64,000 bases of DNA from an uncultured Fluviicola sp. (GCF_902168135.1 NZ_CABHOL010000018.1:1-64000); one strand, 5' to 3'; counted from the stretch's first letter, positions 30,396 to 40,446 are shown. Translations and numbers: made by a program. Notes: generated by a model not told the origin, from the sequence alone.

Positions 30396-32090
30396 ATGAG
30401 AAATTTTGTTTCAGCCGACTTCAATTGTGAAAGTTGGAAATCCGTGGAAAGCTATCTTTTAGACCTTCAAAACAGGGATATTTCTTCCAAAGAATCATTT
30501 AAGCAGTGGCTTGCCGATAAAAGTGAGCTGGAAGCCGTATTGGAGGAAAATATGGCCTGGCGCTATATTAAAATGACCATCAATACGCTGGATGAAAAAC
30601 TGACTGAGTCGTACCGGTTTTTTGTAACGGAGATCCAGCCGAACCTCGCTCCTTTCGAAGATTCTTTGAACCGAAAAATGATGGCTTCTCCTTTTACGGA
30701 AGAATTAGCGTCGGATAAAGCATATGCGATCTATTTCAGAGGTGTTCGGTCCGCATTGGAATTATTTCGCGAAGAGAATATTGCTATCGAAACCGAATTG
30801 AATACTCTGAGCCAGCAATTCGGCGCAATTTCCGGCAAACAGATGATTACCTATAAAGGGAAGGAATTGACTATGCCCCAAGCGGCCAATTTTCTGAAAG
30901 ACCCGGACGAGGCTGTGCGCAAAGAAGTATATGAACTTATTACCGAACGCCGACTTCAGGATCGCGACGCGCTGGACGATTTGTTCAATTTGCTGATCAA
31001 GCTCAGAAACCAGGTAGCTAAGAATGCAGATTGTGCTGATTACCGCGAGTACAAATTCAAATCGCTGGGACGTTTTGATTATACCGTAGAAGATTGTTTG
31101 GCTTTTCACGACGCTATCGAGAAGATGATTGTTCCGATAGTGAAACAATTGAACCTAAGAAAATTAGAGAAACTAGGAAAAGCCAAATTAAAACCATGGG
31201 ACACGGAAGTTGACCCGGATGGACTAGCTCCGCTGAAACCTTTTCAGAACGGCGAAGAATTATTGGATAAATCCATTGCGGTTTTCCAAAAGCTGGACAC
31301 TTATTTCGGAGACTGCCTGAAAACCATGAAAAGTGGTGGATTCCTCGACTTAGACTCAAAAGCAGGGAAAGCACCCGGCGGATACAATTACCCGCTTTAT
31401 GAATCCGGTATCCCATTTATTTTTATGAATGCTGCCGGAGCACAACGCGATTTAACGACCATGGTTCATGAAGGTGGTCATGCGGTTCATTCATTTTTGA
31501 GCCGTGACCTGGAATTGACCGGATTTAAATCCCTTCCTTCGGAAGTAGCAGAATTGGCTTCCATGTCAATGGAATTATTGACCATGGAATTGTGGGATGA
31601 ATTCTACACGAATGAAAACGATTTAAAACGTGCCAAGCTTGAACAGCTGGAATCTGTTGTGAAGGTATTACCGTGGATCGCACAAATTGATGCTTTCCAA
31701 CATTGGATTTATACACATCCGAATCACACAACTCCTGAAAGAACAGAAGAATGGCTGCGTTTGAGTAAACGTTTCGGAACCGGGCTGGTTGATTTTGACG
31801 GATACGAAGCTGTTTTGGAAAGTTCCTGGCAGAAGCAGCTGCATTTGTTTGAAGTTCCTTTTTATTATATCGAATATGGAATTGCGCAATTAGGTGCTTT
31901 GGGTGTTTGGAACAACTTCAAAAAGAATCCGGCAAAAGCTTTGGCTGATTATAAAAACGCACTTTCGTTGGGGTATACAAAATCGATCCCGGAAATCTAT
32001 GAAACTGCCGGATTGAAATTTGATTTTTCACAGGCGGCTCTGGAAGACATCAGTAAAAACCTGATGGATTCAATTAACGCATTGAATTAA
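30396..32090 (+). CDS. M3 family oligoendopeptidase
   Basis: MVHEGGHAVHSFLSRDLELTGFKSLPSEVAELASMSMELL zinc motif. Confidence 0.95.
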   Translation: MRNFVSADFNCESWKSVESYLLDLQNRDISSKESFKQWLADKSELEAVLEENMAWRYIKMTINTLDEKLTESYRFFVTEIQPNLAPFEDSLNRKMMASPFTEELASDKAYAIYFRGVRSALELFREENIAIETELNTLSQQFGAISGKQMITYKGKELTMPQAANFLKDPDEAVRKEVYELITERRLQDRDALDDLFNLLIKLRNQVAKNADCADYREYKFKSLGRFDYTVEDCLAFHDAIEKMIVPIVKQLNLRKLEKLGKAKLKPWDTEVDPDGLAPLKPFQNGEELLDKSIAVFQKLDTYFGDCLKTMKSGGFLDLDSKAGKAPGGYNYPLYESGIPFIFMNAAGAQRDLTTMVHEGGHAVHSFLSRDLELTGFKSLPSEVAELASMSMELLTMELWDEFYTNENDLKRAKLEQLESVVKVLPWIAQIDAFQHWIYTHPNHTTPERTEEWLRLSKRFGTGLVDFDGYEAVLESSWQKQLHLFEVPFYYIEYGIAQLGALGVWNNFKKNPAKALADYKNALSLGYTKSIPEIYETAGLKFDFSQAALEDISKNLMDSINALN

Positions 32091-32093
32091 ATC

Positions 32094-32129
32094 AAACGTA
32101 GGCAAGTGATTAATCGCTTGCCTACGTTT
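32094..32129. terminator. Bidirectional palindromic terminator between convergent genes
   Basis: AAACGTAGGCAAGTGATT/AATCGCTTGCCTACGTTT, one G.T pair. Confidence 0.8.
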
Positions 32130-33210
32130 TTACAAATCTGTTTGCAAAACGGTTCAATACCTGTTTAAACCAACTTCCAAGAGGCTTTTCTATCCCGTAT
32201 GTTATTGCTGCTGCAATTAGAATGCACATAGGCAGCGCAATCAAAAATGCCGCGATATAATAATTGATTCCCCATTTCATCAGGTTGGGAATGAGAAAGT
32301 AGATCGAAAAATACTGGTGGATCAGGTACAAAGCGAAGGATACTTTTCCAAGAAACAGTGTTCCCTTGGTTACAATAAAGTGCAATTTTCCAAACACAAA
32401 AAGAAAGAACAATACATAATAAACGGCTAATACAGCCTTGTATTCCCCTTGTGAAATGTAGTAGTTTGCCCTCCCCGTTTTGGTGAATAATAATACCTGC
32501 AGGAGGTAACACCCGATAATCAAAAGAATATTCAGCAGTTTGTTTTCTTGTTTTGTAAATATCCGGTAGAACAAAATTCCGGAAACAAACAAAGGCAGCG
32601 ATTGTGCTAAGGGAAAGTTCTTGAAATAAGCCATCGAAAACGGTTGGAACCAATGGAATTCAGTAAGTATCGTTCCTAGTAAAACCAAAGGAATTAAAAT
32701 AGCTGCAGCACTTTTCAGGGATTTGGTCAGGAACAAATAGAGCATCACCAGGTAAAAAAGCATTTCAATGATCATGGTCCAATAAGGTCCGTCCAGGTCG
32801 TTGACACCGAAATAGTACTGGAACATCGTTAAGTTGTAAAGGAAGTCGTGAATTGGCAATGGAGTTTGCGGATCCGCTCCGAAACAGTATTTATTGAGAC
32901 AGATAATGCCGAAAGTGAAAATAACAGCTGTCCAGTAAGTCGGATAAAGTCTGCTGAAGCGGTTAATAACGAATTGGTAGCCGAATTGGATACGGTCAAG
33001 GCTCATGGTAATTACAAATCCGCTGATAATAAAAAACAGATCTACACCGGTTACGCCGAACTTGGTAAACTTTAGCAGGTCCGGACTGAGCAGGGAAAAA
33101 TGGAACACAAGCACAACAAGAGCTGCGATTCCTCTCAGTGCGTCAAGTTCCTGTATACGGCTGATCGAATGATCTTCTTTTCCGGAAGAACCTGTACCCA
33201 TAAAAAGCAA
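32122..33210 (-). CDS. Acyltransferase 3 (OafA-like) family membrane protein
   Basis: ELDALRGIAALVVLVFHF...GVDLFFIISGFVITMSLDR. Confidence 0.93.
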   Translation of the reverse strand: MLFMGTGSSGKEDHSISRIQELDALRGIAALVVLVFHFSLLSPDLLKFTKFGVTGVDLFFIISGFVITMSLDRIQFGYQFVINRFSRLYPTYWTAVIFTFGIICLNKYCFGADPQTPLPIHDFLYNLTMFQYYFGVNDLDGPYWTMIIEMLFYLVMLYLFLTKSLKSAAAILIPLVLLGTILTEFHWFQPFSMAYFKNFPLAQSLPLFVSGILFYRIFTKQENKLLNILLIIGCYLLQVLLFTKTGRANYYISQGEYKAVLAVYYVLFFLFVFGKLHFIVTKGTLFLGKVSFALYLIHQYFSIYFLIPNLMKWGINYYIAAFLIALPMCILIAAAITYGIEKPLGSWFKQVLNRFANRFVKT

Positions 33211-33218
33211 AATTTAGA

Positions 33219-33608
33219 TTACGCCCCGATTACCCTTCTTAAATCACTGATCTGTGATTCCCAAAGCCGTACAATTTCATCTTTTTCGGTGCGTTCGGCA
33301 AAATCAGAAACGGTTAAAATCACCACTTTGGTCATGGGATCAATGGTGTATTTCATTTCGAAGAATGTTTCCAATTCATCCTCTTCATCGTTCAGCCACT
33401 GCCATTTAATGTATTCTCCCGCTTTTTTGGAGATTAATCGCGCTTGTTCTTCACTTCCATCCCAATGAAAGGTATACATATCGTCTTTTACAATAACATC
33501 ATCGGCAAACCATTCACTTAATCCGTCAGGTGTTGACAGTAATTTATCCAACACCCGTGGTGAGGTTTTTAATACATATTCCAATTCGAATTGTTCCTTT
33601 TTTGTCAT
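33219..33608 (-). CDS. START-like / SRPBCC domain protein
   Basis: EYVLKTSPRVLDKLLSTPDGLSEWFADDVIVKDDMYTFHWDGSEEQARLI. Confidence 0.85.
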   Translation of the reverse strand: MTKKEQFELEYVLKTSPRVLDKLLSTPDGLSEWFADDVIVKDDMYTFHWDGSEEQARLISKKAGEYIKWQWLNDEEDELETFFEMKYTIDPMTKVVILTVSDFAERTEKDEIVRLWESQISDLRRVIGA

Positions 33609-33670
33609 AGTAGTTTAATAATGTTAACTTCGCGCCGAAAAATCATTTTCGAAATATACACATTTCTTTC

Positions 33671-34420
33671 ATGGCGTTAGTACATTCATTTGAAAAAAAC
33701 GGAAACAAACTCTTCAAATACAGAGGACAAATTCCTGTTATTTTATTCGTTTTAGCGATTCCCGTTATTTATTTTACAGACGTTCAATGCATTATGGACG
33801 ATTCTCGCTGGTATTACATTTGTACAGGAGCAGCAATTGCTATGTCGGTCTTAGGACAGGTAATCCGCGCTATTGCTATCGGAACGAGTAATAAGAATAC
33901 TTCCGGAAGAAATACCCAGGAACAAGTTGCGGAAGCTTTGAATACGAAAGGAATTTACTCCACCGTTCGCCACCCGCTTTATTTGGGGAATTATTTCATG
34001 TGGATCGGTATTGTTTGTTTTACTTTCAATATTTACTTCATTATCATCGTAAGCTTGTTATTCTGGATCTATTACGAGCGTATTATGTTTGCGGAAGAGC
34101 GTTTCCTGGAGCGTAAATTCGGTGAAAGCTATGTAAACTGGTCGAATTCTGTTCCTGCATTCTGGCCAAGTATGAAGAATTACATCAAAGGAGATATTCC
34201 TTTCTCCATGAAAACAATTTTGCGCCGTGAATATTCAGGGATCTCTGCAACTGTTTTAGGCTTCGTTTTTGTAGCCGGAATCCGCGAATATTTTACCATC
34301 TGGACCATTAAATGTCCATTGTGTTATGTTTATTGGATTGCAGGTGCATTGCTGTTTAGCTTGATTTTCAAGTTACTAAAGCACAAGACAAAAGTTTTAT
34401 TCGAAGAAGACCGCTCATAG
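33671..34420 (+). CDS. Isoprenylcysteine carboxylmethyltransferase / PEMT-like membrane methyltransferase
   Basis: GIYSTVRHPLYLGNYFMWIG...ERIMFAEERFLERKFGESYVNW. Confidence 0.88.
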   Translation: MALVHSFEKNGNKLFKYRGQIPVILFVLAIPVIYFTDVQCIMDDSRWYYICTGAAIAMSVLGQVIRAIAIGTSNKNTSGRNTQEQVAEALNTKGIYSTVRHPLYLGNYFMWIGIVCFTFNIYFIIIVSLLFWIYYERIMFAEERFLERKFGESYVNWSNSVPAFWPSMKNYIKGDIPFSMKTILRREYSGISATVLGFVFVAGIREYFTIWTIKCPLCYVYWIAGALLFSLIFKLLKHKTKVLFEEDRS

Positions 34421-34422
34421 GC

Positions 34423-34452
34423 TTGCACAGAAGAAAAAAGTAACTATATTTG
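34423..34452 (+). promoter_or_regulatory. Bacteroidota sigma-A-type promoter for the tRNA
   Basis: TTG-N19-TATATTTG, 31 bp upstream of the tRNA. Confidence 0.6.
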
Positions 34453-34483
34453 CACCGCCTTTCAGGGAAAAAGAAAGGATTAT

Positions 34484-34557
34484 GGCGAGATAGCTCAGTT
34501 GGTTAGAGCGCAGGATTCATAACCCTGAGGTCCCGAGTTCAACTCTCGGTCTCGCTA
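34484..34557 (+). tRNA. tRNA with CAT anticodon (tRNA-Met, or tRNA-Ile2 if lysidinylated)
   Basis: GGCGAGATAGCTCAGTTGGTTAGAGCGCAGGATTCATAACCCTGAGGTCCCGAGTTCAACTCTCGGTCTCGCTA folds as a cloverleaf. Confidence 0.95.
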
Positions 34558-34559
34558 CA

Positions 34560-34588
34560 AAGAGGAAGTTTTCACTTCCTCTTTTTTT
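34560..34588 (+). terminator. Intrinsic terminator downstream of the tRNA
   Basis: AAGAGGAAG ttttca CTTCCTCTT then TTTTT. Confidence 0.85.
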
Positions 34589-34623
34589 ATTTCGAAAAGT
34601 TTGGTTAAAACACAGGATTCATA

Positions 34624-34639
34624 TCCGTCGGCTGACGGA
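34624..34639. repeat. Short palindrome TCCGTCGGCTGACGGA
   Basis: 6-bp perfect arms; near-identical to CCCGTCAGCTGACGGG at 53265-53280. Confidence 0.75.
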
Positions 34640-34649
34640 CCCGAGTTCA

Positions 34650-34667
34650 TCCCGATAGTTGTCGGGA
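34650..34667. repeat. Short palindrome TCCCGATAGTTGTCGGGA
   Basis: Direct reading of complementary arms. Confidence 0.75.
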
Positions 34668-34686
34668 CCCGGTCTCGCTAGCAAAA

Positions 34687-34714
34687 AGCTCAGTGAAAAC
34701 TGGGCTTTTTTTTT
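34687..34714 (+). terminator. Second intrinsic terminator, after the tRNA remnant
   Basis: AGCTCAGT gaaa ACTGGGCT then a T run. Confidence 0.85.
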
Positions 34715-34754
34715 GTTTTATAAAAGATTTTTGAAAAATGTGGGCATGAACAGA

Positions 34755-35324
34755 TCAATCCCTCACCACCAAATTATACTTCGCAAGTAATCCGATCAAT
34801 CCACTGGAAGAAAATACCGCTTTCTTCAACCTGTTTCGCTCCGGATTGATATCGAAATTGATTGCTGAGCTGAAATCAGCTTTGTCCAGGATACTCCGGT
34901 CGAAAATACTTCTTGTTAAATCACAGTTGACAAATTTTGCCTGGCTCAGATCAACTTCCGAGAAATCTACTTCTTTGATGATGCTGTTTGTAAAGACGGT
35001 GCTTTTCATTTTCTTGGAATGAAAGGTTGCGTAGTCCAACGTACAGTCCGTAAACTTAACGGAGAACAAGAAGTCATTGCAGGCACTGAAGTCCACTCCT
35101 ACTACCTTACAGTCTTTGAAATGAACATCCTTCAATCCGGCGTATTTCAAAACGGTTAACGAAAAATTACAGCTTTCAAATTCACAGTCTACAAAATCGA
35201 TGCTGCTAAAATTACTTTTGGTGAAATCGCAATCTACAAATACACAGTTGCTGAATTCATTATTTACAAGTTGTTTGTTTGCGTAGTTGACTTTGTTGAA
35301 TGTTTTTCCTTCGTGAAGTTTCAT
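34755..35324 (-). CDS. Pentapeptide repeat protein
   Basis: CVFVDCDFTKSNFSSIDFVDCEFESCNFSLTVLKYAGLKDVHFKDCKVVGVDFSAC pattern of roughly five-residue coils. Confidence 0.93.
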   Translation of the reverse strand: MKLHEGKTFNKVNYANKQLVNNEFSNCVFVDCDFTKSNFSSIDFVDCEFESCNFSLTVLKYAGLKDVHFKDCKVVGVDFSACNDFLFSVKFTDCTLDYATFHSKKMKSTVFTNSIIKEVDFSEVDLSQAKFVNCDLTRSIFDRSILDKADFSSAINFDINPERNRLKKAVFSSSGLIGLLAKYNLVVRD

Positions 35325-35540
35325 TTTATAGGATATTAGGACTGAAAGACACCGGGATTTCTTTCACGCTTCAAATTTAAGCAAGTAAATGATGTTGATA
35401 CTAACAAAACGGCATAATTAATGATCCGGAATTCGTCATTGGTAATTAAGGATGTTTCTTCGTGGAAACCAGTTTCATAAGGTATATCGATATCTTTTTG
35501 AAACTATTCCATTGTACATTTGCTTTAAAATACAGAAACG

Positions 35541-36167
35541 ATGAATTTAATAGACACACTAAACTGGCGTTACGCCGTAAAGCGAATGACTTCTGAGAAA
35601 GTATCGGATGAAAAAGTAACTGAAATTTTAGAAGCAATCAACTTAACAGCAACTTCCGCAGGAATGCAGCCTTTCAGAGTATTGGTTGTTTCCAATCCGG
35701 AGATCAAAGAGAAATTACAGGCAGCTTCATTCAATCCACAAGTAAAAGAATCTTCCCATTTATTGGTCTTTGCTTCTTATACGCATGTTTCCCAGACTCA
35801 TGTAGATGAATATATCGAACTGGTTGCAAAAACACGCAATATCCCGGTAGAAAGCTTGAATGATTTTAAAGCGAAGTTGTCAACATTTGCCAGTATGCCG
35901 GAGGAGTTTGTGAAGACATGGGCTTCAAAACAAGCATACATTGCATTGGGTACTGCAATTGTTGCCGCTGCAAACCTGAAAGTGGACAGTACACCGATGG
36001 AAGGATTCGACAATGCTGCTTTCGATGAGATATTAGGCTTAAAAGAAAAAGGGCTTCAATCTGCGGTTATCCTTGCTTTGGGATACAGAGATGAAGAAGC
36101 GGATTACCTTGCAAAAGCAAAGAAAGTACGTATTTCTCTAGAAGAATTGACTATTACTTTGAACTAA
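35541..36167 (+). CDS. NAD(P)H-dependent oxidoreductase / nitroreductase family
   Basis: LNWRYAVKRMTSEKVSDEKVTEILEAINLTATSAGMQPFRVLVV...ALGYRDEEADYLAKAKKVR. Confidence 0.92.
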   Translation: MNLIDTLNWRYAVKRMTSEKVSDEKVTEILEAINLTATSAGMQPFRVLVVSNPEIKEKLQAASFNPQVKESSHLLVFASYTHVSQTHVDEYIELVAKTRNIPVESLNDFKAKLSTFASMPEEFVKTWASKQAYIALGTAIVAAANLKVDSTPMEGFDNAAFDEILGLKEKGLQSAVILALGYRDEEADYLAKAKKVRISLEELTITLN

Positions 36168-36187
36168 CCAATAACCAACTCGATGAG

Positions 36188-36221
36188 AAAGAGTTCGTTG
36201 CGGCACGGCGAACTCTTTTTT
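36188..36221 (+). terminator. Intrinsic terminator
   Basis: AAAGAGTTCG...CGAACTCTTTTTT. Confidence 0.85.
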
Positions 36222-36274
36222 GCTTTTCTTCAAATGTAATTCCGCATCCCAATGGCTATCAGGGTTACGCCGGA

Positions 36275-36571
36275 CTACTGGTGCTGCTTAATGATTTGTG
36301 CCAACTGCCCGGCCTGCACTACTCCCGACTGCCTCCAGACAGGTTTTCCGTTTTTAAACAAGATCAGTGTCGGAACGCTTCTCACCTGGTATTTTTCGGC
36401 TGCGTGGGGATTTTTATCTACATCCACTTTCAGAACAGAAGCGGAATTGCCCACTTTGGATTTCAAATCGTCTAAAATAGGCGCCATGGTTTTGCAGGGT
36501 CCGCACCAGGTTGCAAAAAAGTCAACCAAAACGGGCTTGTCGGAGTTTATAATTTCGGAAAATGATGCCAT
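36275..36571 (-). CDS. Thioredoxin
   Basis: [26 protein letters not shown]...[15 protein letters not shown]. Confidence 0.95.
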   Translation of the reverse strand: MASFSEIINSDKPVLVDFFATWCGPCKTMAPILDDLKSKVGNSASVLKVDVDKNPHAAEKYQVRSVPTLILFKNGKPVWRQSGVVQAGQLAQIIKQHQ

Positions 36572-36787
36572 AATTCTAATTTTTATTGTGAGGAAGAAAG
36601 AATCTGAAAACTCGATCTCTCAGCGTTTTATTTGATTTAAAGGTACAAATGATTCAAAAGACTTTTGTTTGGAAGATGATAAATGATGTTAATCGTTTGA
36701 ACGGGCTCCAGTATAGGGAAAACCGACCTGTCGAAATTGTTGCCTGCAAGATTCGCTTTAAAATCCCCCTCTCTGACAAATTTTAGC

Positions 36788-37105
36788 TTATTTGAGCAAC
36801 TTTTGCTGAAGACTGTGCCATCCCCCGCCATTATGTACGTTCTTAAACCCGCAGGATAGCAATATCCGTTTTGCTGATTCACTTCGCACACCTGACGCAC
36901 AGCATACTATAATAGGACTGTCTTTTTTGATCTTCGCCAAATTCTGAGTAATAAGTGAAAGTGGAATATTGACAGCATCGTGTATATGTCCGGTACTGAA
37001 TTCTGTGGAGGTCCTTACATCAATAATCTGTGCATTCTTCCGTACCAACTCTGAAAAATTTGTTTGGGGAGAAATGCCGAAAAGTTGTTTAAGAAGACGT
37101 ATCAT
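36788..37105 (-). CDS. Rhodanese-like domain protein
   Basis: IIDVRTSTEFSTGHIHDAVNIPLSLI...IIVCCASGVRSESAKRIL. Confidence 0.95.
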   Translation of the reverse strand: MIRLLKQLFGISPQTNFSELVRKNAQIIDVRTSTEFSTGHIHDAVNIPLSLITQNLAKIKKDSPIIVCCASGVRSESAKRILLSCGFKNVHNGGGWHSLQQKLLK

Positions 37106-37163
37106 GCATTATTTCTTTAATGATTTGCATTCACTTGAAGGCAGGGAATTAAGCTGGCAGACT

Positions 37164-37391
37164 TTATCGCTTTTCTTTTTTCTTCGTTGATAAGCCTACC
37201 AATGCATAAAGCGGGCAAAACCCAATTAAACCTGTAATAGTGAAAATAACCGCTACAACAAGAGTTATAATTGCAAGTGTTCCTGTAAAATAGCCCGAAA
37301 CATACAGAAGGGCAATTGCTATGGAAATTACTATTCTTGCAATTCGGTCAATTAAGTGCATATTCGCCTTCATAGTCCTTTTTTTTTTCAC
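37164..37391 (-). CDS. DUF2892 (YgaP-like TM) family protein
   Basis: IDRIARIVISIAIALLYVSGYFTGTLAIITLVVAVIFTITGLIGFCPLYALVGLSTKK. Confidence 0.9.
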   Translation of the reverse strand: MKKKRTMKANMHLIDRIARIVISIAIALLYVSGYFTGTLAIITLVVAVIFTITGLIGFCPLYALVGLSTKKKEKR

Positions 37392-37607
37392 AAAATTGAG
37401 ACTATAAAAGCTCTTGTACAGTAACTTAGGTTACATAAGGGTTAAATAAATCGATTTGACTGTGGCGTAAATAACTTTTCTTTTCTGCTGAGCCGTTTTT
37501 GCTTTCTCATTTCACAGGTTGATCTGATGTAATTCTAAATGGCTCCATTCGAAAAGCAATACCACTTGAATGTGCCAGTATCAGCAAGCGTTTTCCGATG
37601 ATAAAAT

Positions 37608-38283
37608 TCATCTGTGCTTGTTTGACAAGGATTTCCAGAAGGGTTTCTTCACATTACTTTCCAATTCACCTGCGTTCTGATAAAAGCGGATAAAGCCATT
37701 TCTTACGACCTGGTAATTGATCTGTTTGTAGAGTTCAGGTGATTCTTTGAATGCACTCATACCTGATTGAATGGTTGGAACACAATTTACAAAAAAGTCC
37801 TCAAAAATCCTGAGATGAATGAACTTGTCTGCTGTGTGCAAAAATCACCCGATTAGTCCTGGGATCAAGACATTCCCATGTTTCCGTTCCCTTTCCATTG
37901 CGCATACCCTCAATGATCAAAACATTCTTTAATTTCTTTTTTGAGTCGGAAGGAAGGATCAACATGTGACCGTCTGCCGCACATTCCATTAACTGACCCC
38001 AAAGAACGTCTTGTTGTTCTGATTTGAAATCGGAAAATGGATTTTCCAGGCTGATCGAATCTTCCTTTTGAGCATACTCGTCAAAAAGACCAACTAAAAG
38101 CTCATTCTGGATGCTAAGAAAATCCGGTTTACTGACATAAACAGAATAATTCGGGCTGTAAAAATGCACAAAGCTCTGTTCATGCCATTCGAGCTTAACA
38201 GTGGTTTCTTTTGGTGACTGACTGAATAGTGAAAATGATGCAAACATCATGAAGACTAAAAAAAGGATAGCGTACTTTTTCAT
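37608..38283 (-). pseudogene. Secreted hypothetical protein split by a frameshift near 37825
   Basis: Frame A ends ...RTNRVIFAHSRQVHSSQDF*; overlapping frame B continues HTADKFIHLRIFEDFFVNCVPTIQSG... Confidence 0.65.
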
Positions 38284-38288
38284 AATTT

Positions 38289-38747
38289 TCAGGAATTAAA
38301 TTGTCTTAAATGATGATCGGTGTGTTTGTAGGCCAATAATCCAACTTCCTCCTTGCTCATTTTACCGAAAAAATCGTGTATGAATGTCGGATTGGAATAG
38401 CTTTCATAAGCTTTTATGTGCTGGATCCACTCATTTTTCTTTTGAGTGATATCTCCACTTGTTTCTTTTATTTTGAATTGTTCGGATGTCGGGACACCTT
38501 TGTCAATCGGTTTATCATCACGAATCATGCGTTTCAATCCCATTTTGCCGAAGATCTTTCCAAGAAAGGCTTGCTTGTATACCGGATTTCCTTTGCCCTG
38601 CATCCATTCTTCCCAGGTGGTACAATGCACCAGCATTTGATAAAGGTTCATTTTACCCCATTGTGCCTTAGCACTTTCATCCAGATTGTGAATACGGTTG
38701 ATCAACTCATCACGAGTTGACTCATCAAATATAGTCTTCATAAGCAA
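38289..38747 (-). CDS. DUF1569-like (DinB-related) protein
   Basis: WGKMNLYQMLVHCTTWEEWM...GLLAYKHTDHHLRQF. Confidence 0.85.
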   Translation of the reverse strand: MLMKTIFDESTRDELINRIHNLDESAKAQWGKMNLYQMLVHCTTWEEWMQGKGNPVYKQAFLGKIFGKMGLKRMIRDDKPIDKGVPTSEQFKIKETSGDITQKKNEWIQHIKAYESYSNPTFIHDFFGKMSKEEVGLLAYKHTDHHLRQFNS

Positions 38748-38903
38748 TTATGAATTTACCGATTAAATTGAAGGAAAACAAACAAACACCTGAATATTAA
38801 TGCCTGCTTAATAATTTTCATGCAACAATTTATGGCTTAATTTTTGTTAATATTCAAACCAATTGTTATATAACTTTATTTATCAACACTCAAATTAATC
38901 ACC

Positions 38904-40436
38904 ATGAAAAAACATTTTACACTTCTATCGCTTCTCTTTGCTTTTTCACAGGTAAATGCACAATGCAATTATCGAATGAATATGGATTACAACAGTACTT
39001 CGGCGCTCATCAATGTAAACGGATTTTTCTTCCGGGACATGGCCAATGGTTTAGGGACCTACACTCCTATTAAACAATCCGGTTTAACTACTATTTTTCA
39101 GTCCTCTTTTTCTATTTCGGGAAAGGATATCAATGATCAGGATCACATGTCAATTATTACCTACGATGGTTCTGATTTTACGTGCGGCCCCATAGCTGCA
39201 AATTATTCCGATCAAAACTACACAACCAATCTGAGCAACCGGATTTGGTCTGTTTATAGGGTTGAGATTGATCAACATATTCAAAATTGGAATACACCTT
39301 CTTATATTGTCCCACCATCTATTCAGCAATGGCCGGGAAACGGAGATGTTTCAAACGGAATGTCTTCAAAATTGGCTCCATATACAGACGCTAACGGAAA
39401 CGGAATGTACGACCCGGAAAACGGCGATTTTCCGGATATCCTTGGAGATCAGGCAATGTACCTGGTTATGAATGATCAGAACAACAATGAGTTTCCCTCA
39501 ACTTCACCTATGAATGTTGAACTTCATTATATGTTCTATCAATTTGCCACGGCCGATCCTCTAAATAGAGTCACTTTTGCGAATGTAAAAGTTTACAACA
39601 AAAGCCAGGAAACATACAACGATGTAAAGTTCAATGCGTTTAATGACTTTGATTTGGGGAATTATAACGATGATTATTGTGGTGTGGATGTGCCAAGAAA
39701 CCTGGTGTATGTTTACAACGGCGATAATAATGATGAAGCAAATGCAGGACGTCCGGGGTTTGGAGCCAATCCACCTGCAATGGGAATGATTTCCTTGAAT
39801 CACCCGCTGATCTCTTCTGTTTTCCCGGGAAATGTAATTATGCCCAATCCGAATGCTGAGTTCCTGAATGTAATTAACGGAAAGAATCCAAACGGAACTG
39901 CAGTGATGAATGGCGGAAATCCAACTGTTTTTCAGTATTCTGACACATCGAATACCGGTTACAACGAAGCTTCTTTGGGGAATCCTCCAGGTGACAGAAG
40001 AATTTTTTCCAGTGTTTCTTTAGGTACATTAAGCCCAAATTCAGTGAAATGTATGGATTTTGCATGGGTATTTGCTCGTAAGACAACCGGAACATCTTTA
40101 TTTAAAAGTGTCGACAGCTTAATGAAAGTCACAGATTTCGTGCAGAATTTTTACAATAACACAAATTATTGCACGGATGGAACGCTTCAAACGGAAACTC
40201 TCCAGGCCGGTAAGTTTGAGATTTATCCCAATCCTTCAAACGGAGAAATAACGTGTACAGCTGATCAAAATTTAGAAGGAATTGAAGTTTGGAATATGGA
40301 GGGGAAATTGATCCGGACGGTTCAGGTTGATGGGAAGCAAACGAACCTGGACTTAAGTCAACTGACGGCAGGAGTTTATTTGATCAAACTTTCAACAGCG
40401 GATGAGACCAAAATAATGCCTTTTTACAAGCAATAA
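38904..40436 (+). CDS. T9SS type A sorting domain protein
   Basis: Signal peptide; C-terminal KFEIYPNPSNGEITCTA...TAGVYLIKLSTADETKIMPFYK. Confidence 0.9.
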   Translation: MKKHFTLLSLLFAFSQVNAQCNYRMNMDYNSTSALINVNGFFFRDMANGLGTYTPIKQSGLTTIFQSSFSISGKDINDQDHMSIITYDGSDFTCGPIAANYSDQNYTTNLSNRIWSVYRVEIDQHIQNWNTPSYIVPPSIQQWPGNGDVSNGMSSKLAPYTDANGNGMYDPENGDFPDILGDQAMYLVMNDQNNNEFPSTSPMNVELHYMFYQFATADPLNRVTFANVKVYNKSQETYNDVKFNAFNDFDLGNYNDDYCGVDVPRNLVYVYNGDNNDEANAGRPGFGANPPAMGMISLNHPLISSVFPGNVIMPNPNAEFLNVINGKNPNGTAVMNGGNPTVFQYSDTSNTGYNEASLGNPPGDRRIFSSVSLGTLSPNSVKCMDFAWVFARKTTGTSLFKSVDSLMKVTDFVQNFYNNTNYCTDGTLQTETLQAGKFEIYPNPSNGEITCTADQNLEGIEVWNMEGKLIRTVQVDGKQTNLDLSQLTAGVYLIKLSTADETKIMPFYKQ

Positions 40437-40446
40437 CATTTTTTAA

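Larger units (their letters stand above)
34599..34680 (+). pseudogene. Degenerate partial tRNA copy interrupted by two palindromes
   Basis: AGTTTGGTTAAAACACAGGATTCATA[TCCGTCGGCTGACGGA]CCCGAGTTCA[TCCCGATAGTTGTCGGGA]CCCGGTCTCGCTA aligns with the upstream tRNA outside the brackets. Confidence 0.8.

Noticed and set aside
29877-30399. Cys/Ser/Phe-rich, Ala-rich and Lys/Arg/Leu-rich ORFs over the DUF5606 tail
   Set aside because: Products of reading a Lys/Ala repeat in other frames and strands.
36637-36900. 87-aa minus-strand ORF between thioredoxin and rhodanese
   Set aside because: Overlaps the rhodanese gene out of frame; no clear family signal.
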